Of a stretch of 64,000 nt of DNA, positions 61,621-64,000 are shown in pieces. Source of the DNA: Phoronis australis (Eukaryota > Phoronida > Phoronidae); NCBI GenBank assembly GCA_002633005.1, contig NMRA01000515.1:2563-66562 (forward strand). Reading direction: 5' to 3'. The stretch's first letter is position 1, and each line of letters starts with the position of its first letter. The notes beneath the pieces are model-generated. The model was not told the origin of the DNA. It worked only from the letters and a program-made list of their open reading frames with translations, and did not search any database. The position numbers and the translations under genes were made by a program.

Positions 61621-63183
61621 ACCGTGAATAATACGCTTACAAGGAAGTCACGCATTTCTAAAGATATGCGTGAATTTTCACCGCTCGTCCTTCTGAGCGG
61701 CTTGTACCAGGATCAAAGAGAGCGCGGCGCCTGAATCAGGTACAATTGTGATGACCGCATTGCCCGATGCGAGCAAGACCCAATTAAATATCCGACCATA
61801 AACTGTATTAGACATCTCTGACTATACATAATGGCAAATTTTCAAAATGCATTAACCACTCATTTTCGTTATAAACGAACACCACGGCGGTGTTCAGCTG
61901 AAAAAAAAAACAAGTACGTTCGATTTTTAAAACTCGATGAATTAATAATCTAAAAACTACAATCATTGGGTGCGATTGAAGATGATAAACTACCGCGCGT
62001 ATTGAGATACTCGGTGGATATACAAACGCTGATGAGAGTTAACAGTATCAAATGGATTCATTTTTTAATATTCTTTCTATCTCGTTCAACCAGGTTTTTG
62101 ACCAGGAAACACTTGTTGTGCCCACTTATCATTTGTTATTACTGGCAAAGAGCTAGAATAGTTATATAGTCAGTGTCCAGAGATTCCAAATCTTCAGCTT
62201 GGCTATCACCATATTTGCATTTTTGTATATATTTTATGACTTGTGTTCGAATAAAGGTACGGCTTTTCCAGACACTGGAACAATACCCCAATGTTTACAA
62301 AAAACATTCTGAAATTCCGCAATTGTACAACAAAATTATTTTTTTTCTATATGGATGTCAAAAACTCAACCCAAATGAAAATAAGGTTTTATTCGAAACA
62401 GTATCAGAATTTCTTTATAACATTATGTGTGAGTGGATAGAATTGTATAAATGTTTATGAAAATGAATTACTTACATTCGTTATCAGTATATATCATTGT
62501 CATATTAACATCAGTTTTTTTAATTTATGTATTCGTGTGTAATAATTGTATATAGACTTCTTTTTATTTTCAACCCATATCTAATGCCTCTTGACGCTTT
62601 CTGGGTTATGTACATTCATTGTATTCTGAAGATTTCGAAATAAACATTAAAAAATAAAGATTAAACTTTAATGACACGTGAAATGTTTAGTGTACCTGTA
62701 ATGTGGTAAATTTAGGTATGGGCTCACAATGAACATAATAGCTGGCGATCAGAATCCACCACTGTTTTGGTACTTCGAGTTCAAAACTTAGATAAAAAGT
62801 TATCAACCCGTTCCTGGTAAGAAAAAAAAACAAATGGGCAGAAGCATTAAAAATTGAATAAACGAAACCAATATGAAAGTTATCGTTCCTTTGGGAAGTG
62901 GCCCTTTGTGAAGATACACACAAGTTTACCTTTTTAGTCATTTTGTAATATTTATAATGTACCAAGTTAAAACTACTCTCCAGAGTTGCAGACTATAACT
63001 CTGCAAATGTCAAAGAAAACCAACCATTGTTGAGACAGTAATGCTAGCAACTACCTTTCCACATCATTAGCTCAGATCTACTTCAATACAAAGGGCGTGC
63101 TGAATAGGCATCATAAATGTTGTCTGGGGCTTAGGAAATCAGAGCGGTCACCAGTGTAAGCGAGAAATTCTCCGCATGGACTT
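61621..63183. repeat. Dispersed repeat, copy 2; mate of 8982-10400
   Basis: It is in direct orientation relative to copy 1, 52.6 kb away, sharing its order of segments from CGTGAATA-TACGCTTAC to AGAAATTCTCC-CATG-ACT. It carries an extra ~400-base insert at about 62268-62670. Confidence 0.85.
62268..62670 (+). mobile_element. Insert resembling a 5'-truncated LINE tail
   Basis: This stretch is absent from the otherwise matching copy at about 9845. It opens directly into a frame (LFQTLEQYPNVYKKHSEIP, KLNPNENKVLFETVSEF) that stops at 62458-62460. A ~180-base tail follows, ending in an A-rich segment (AATAAACATTAAAAAATAAAG). A truncated 5' end, a C-terminal coding remnant and an A-rich 3' end are what a truncated non-LTR retrotransposon leaves. 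The family was not identified. Confidence 0.5.
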
Positions 63184-63519
63184 GATTTATTGGGGTTGGC
63201 CGCGCACTACGGTAAAGTCGCGTGATTTTCGGACACTGAAAATTAATTCCAATAGAAAAAAATCATTCTTGGACGAATCTCGCGAAATATCATTTTGTGG
63301 TGTCCGAATTTGGCGGACCTCCAAATTTGGGTTTCGGCTAGTGTCCGAATTTCGTGGGTGTACATTATTTCGATGAGCGGTCGCAGTATCAACAATGCTG
63401 GCTCGGTCATTTGATAGCTGTATAATTGCAGNCAGAGAGTGAAAAGCCCAATCAATTTTCGTTTTTATTCAACAAATCAGAGCGAAATTAAGATTTGTTA
63501 AAATGAAGCTCATGTACCA
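63184..63519. other. Unassigned sequence with GTCCGAATTT inverted motifs and one N
   Basis: TTTTCGGACACTG (about 63226) faces GTGTCCGAATTT (about 63300 and 63340), giving short inverted repeats. There is a single ambiguous base at 63432. No coding segment was recognised. Confidence 0.4.
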
Positions 63520-63660
63520 GGGTAGAGTTCAGTAAAGCCAGAAGCTAGCCAGGATCTCTAGACAAAGTCACGTGCTCTCATTTAAAATACATGGCAATAT
63601 CTCACGTAATCTCGCGAAGTCTTGTTTTTAGCGATGTTCCAGCGTTACTGAACTCTACCC
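63520..63660. mobile_element. 141-bp MITE with perfect 16-bp TIRs
   Basis: GGGTAGAGTTCAGTAA (63520-63535) and its exact reverse complement (63645-63660) bound the element. The target-site duplication is not evident. The interior is non-coding. Confidence 0.75.
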
Positions 63661-64000
63661 AGATTCCTTTACTGTAATCATCATGTCGCATTTGCGAAAG
63701 AAGCTAACCCGTTGTGACAACCTGCTGTGAAGCAAAAATGACCACCCGATGAGCCTAGAATATATTTTTAACAAAATAAGTGACTCAAATTAAAAGTTTG
63801 ACAATAGAAGGGGCGACTTCACTGCATCAAACCTCTAACGTCATTTCCTTTGTGACTTGAGTTTCAGCTGGTGCGAGCACATTTTCCCCATGAACTAGAT
63901 ATGCTAAGCGACCCGGAAGGAACCCGTTTCTCAGATTGTGGCTTTTTTGAACCTTGATTATTTGGACAACTAAGAAAATGCCGGCCAGTACGAGTTAAAA

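Overview
This is a 64 kb stretch of an intron-rich, AT-rich animal nuclear genome from a draft assembly: there is a 503-base N gap at 51080-51582 and a single N at 63432. Spliceosomal introns, poly(A) signals, a TM-anchored zona pellucida (ZP) protein, tRNA-derived SINE heads and many MITE-like elements all point to a metazoan. The style (ZP genes, long-TIR elements, abundant diverged repeats) suggests a marine invertebrate, but I cannot name the phylum from the sequence alone. Almost all coding sequence is in exons shorter than about 260 bases, so the genes were reconstructed exon by exon from splice sites, reading phase and protein-family knowledge.

Layout. 1-1.4 kb: a 24-bp tandem repeat and a 992-bp hAT-like MITE. 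1.9-11.3 kb (+): a complete five-exon ARL16 gene (small GTPase) whose first coding intron looks U12-type. Its introns hold a ~1.75 kb array of ~147-bp monomers carrying CTCF-like motifs; the end of that array supplies the polypyrimidine tract of ARL16 exon 3. 13.2-21.8 kb (-): the 3' part of a gene for a type I membrane protein with an EGF/EB-like module, a full ZP domain, a tetrabasic furin-type site, a transmembrane helix and a short tail. Further minus-strand exon candidates lie at 25.0-25.2 and 30.1-30.4 kb. 22-33 kb is otherwise repeats, a decayed plus-strand reading frame and unassigned sequence. 34.3-43.5 kb (-): complete NDUFV1 in twelve coding exons (470 aa), with one GC-AG intron and a tandem array abutting a donor site. 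44.0-45.7 kb: a long inverted repeat. 46.8-48.7 kb: a second copy of the 147-bp-monomer array. 49.0-57.0 kb (+): a ketohexokinase-type (KHK, pfkB family) gene, complete except for one internal exon probably lost in the N gap. 58.2-59.5 kb: a third, decayed monomer array. 60.8-61.0 kb: two overlapping near-spacerless palindromes and a 28-bp tandem repeat. 61.6-63.2 kb: a second copy of a ~1.4 kb dispersed repeat also found at 9.0-10.4 kb, here carrying a LINE-tail-like insertion.

The genes are unrelated housekeeping or cell-surface genes that do not form a pathway. The most distinctive content is the repeat landscape: arrays with CTCF-like motifs at nucleosome-scale spacing, several kinds of inverted-repeat elements with recognisable target-site duplications, and places where repeats touch splice signals.
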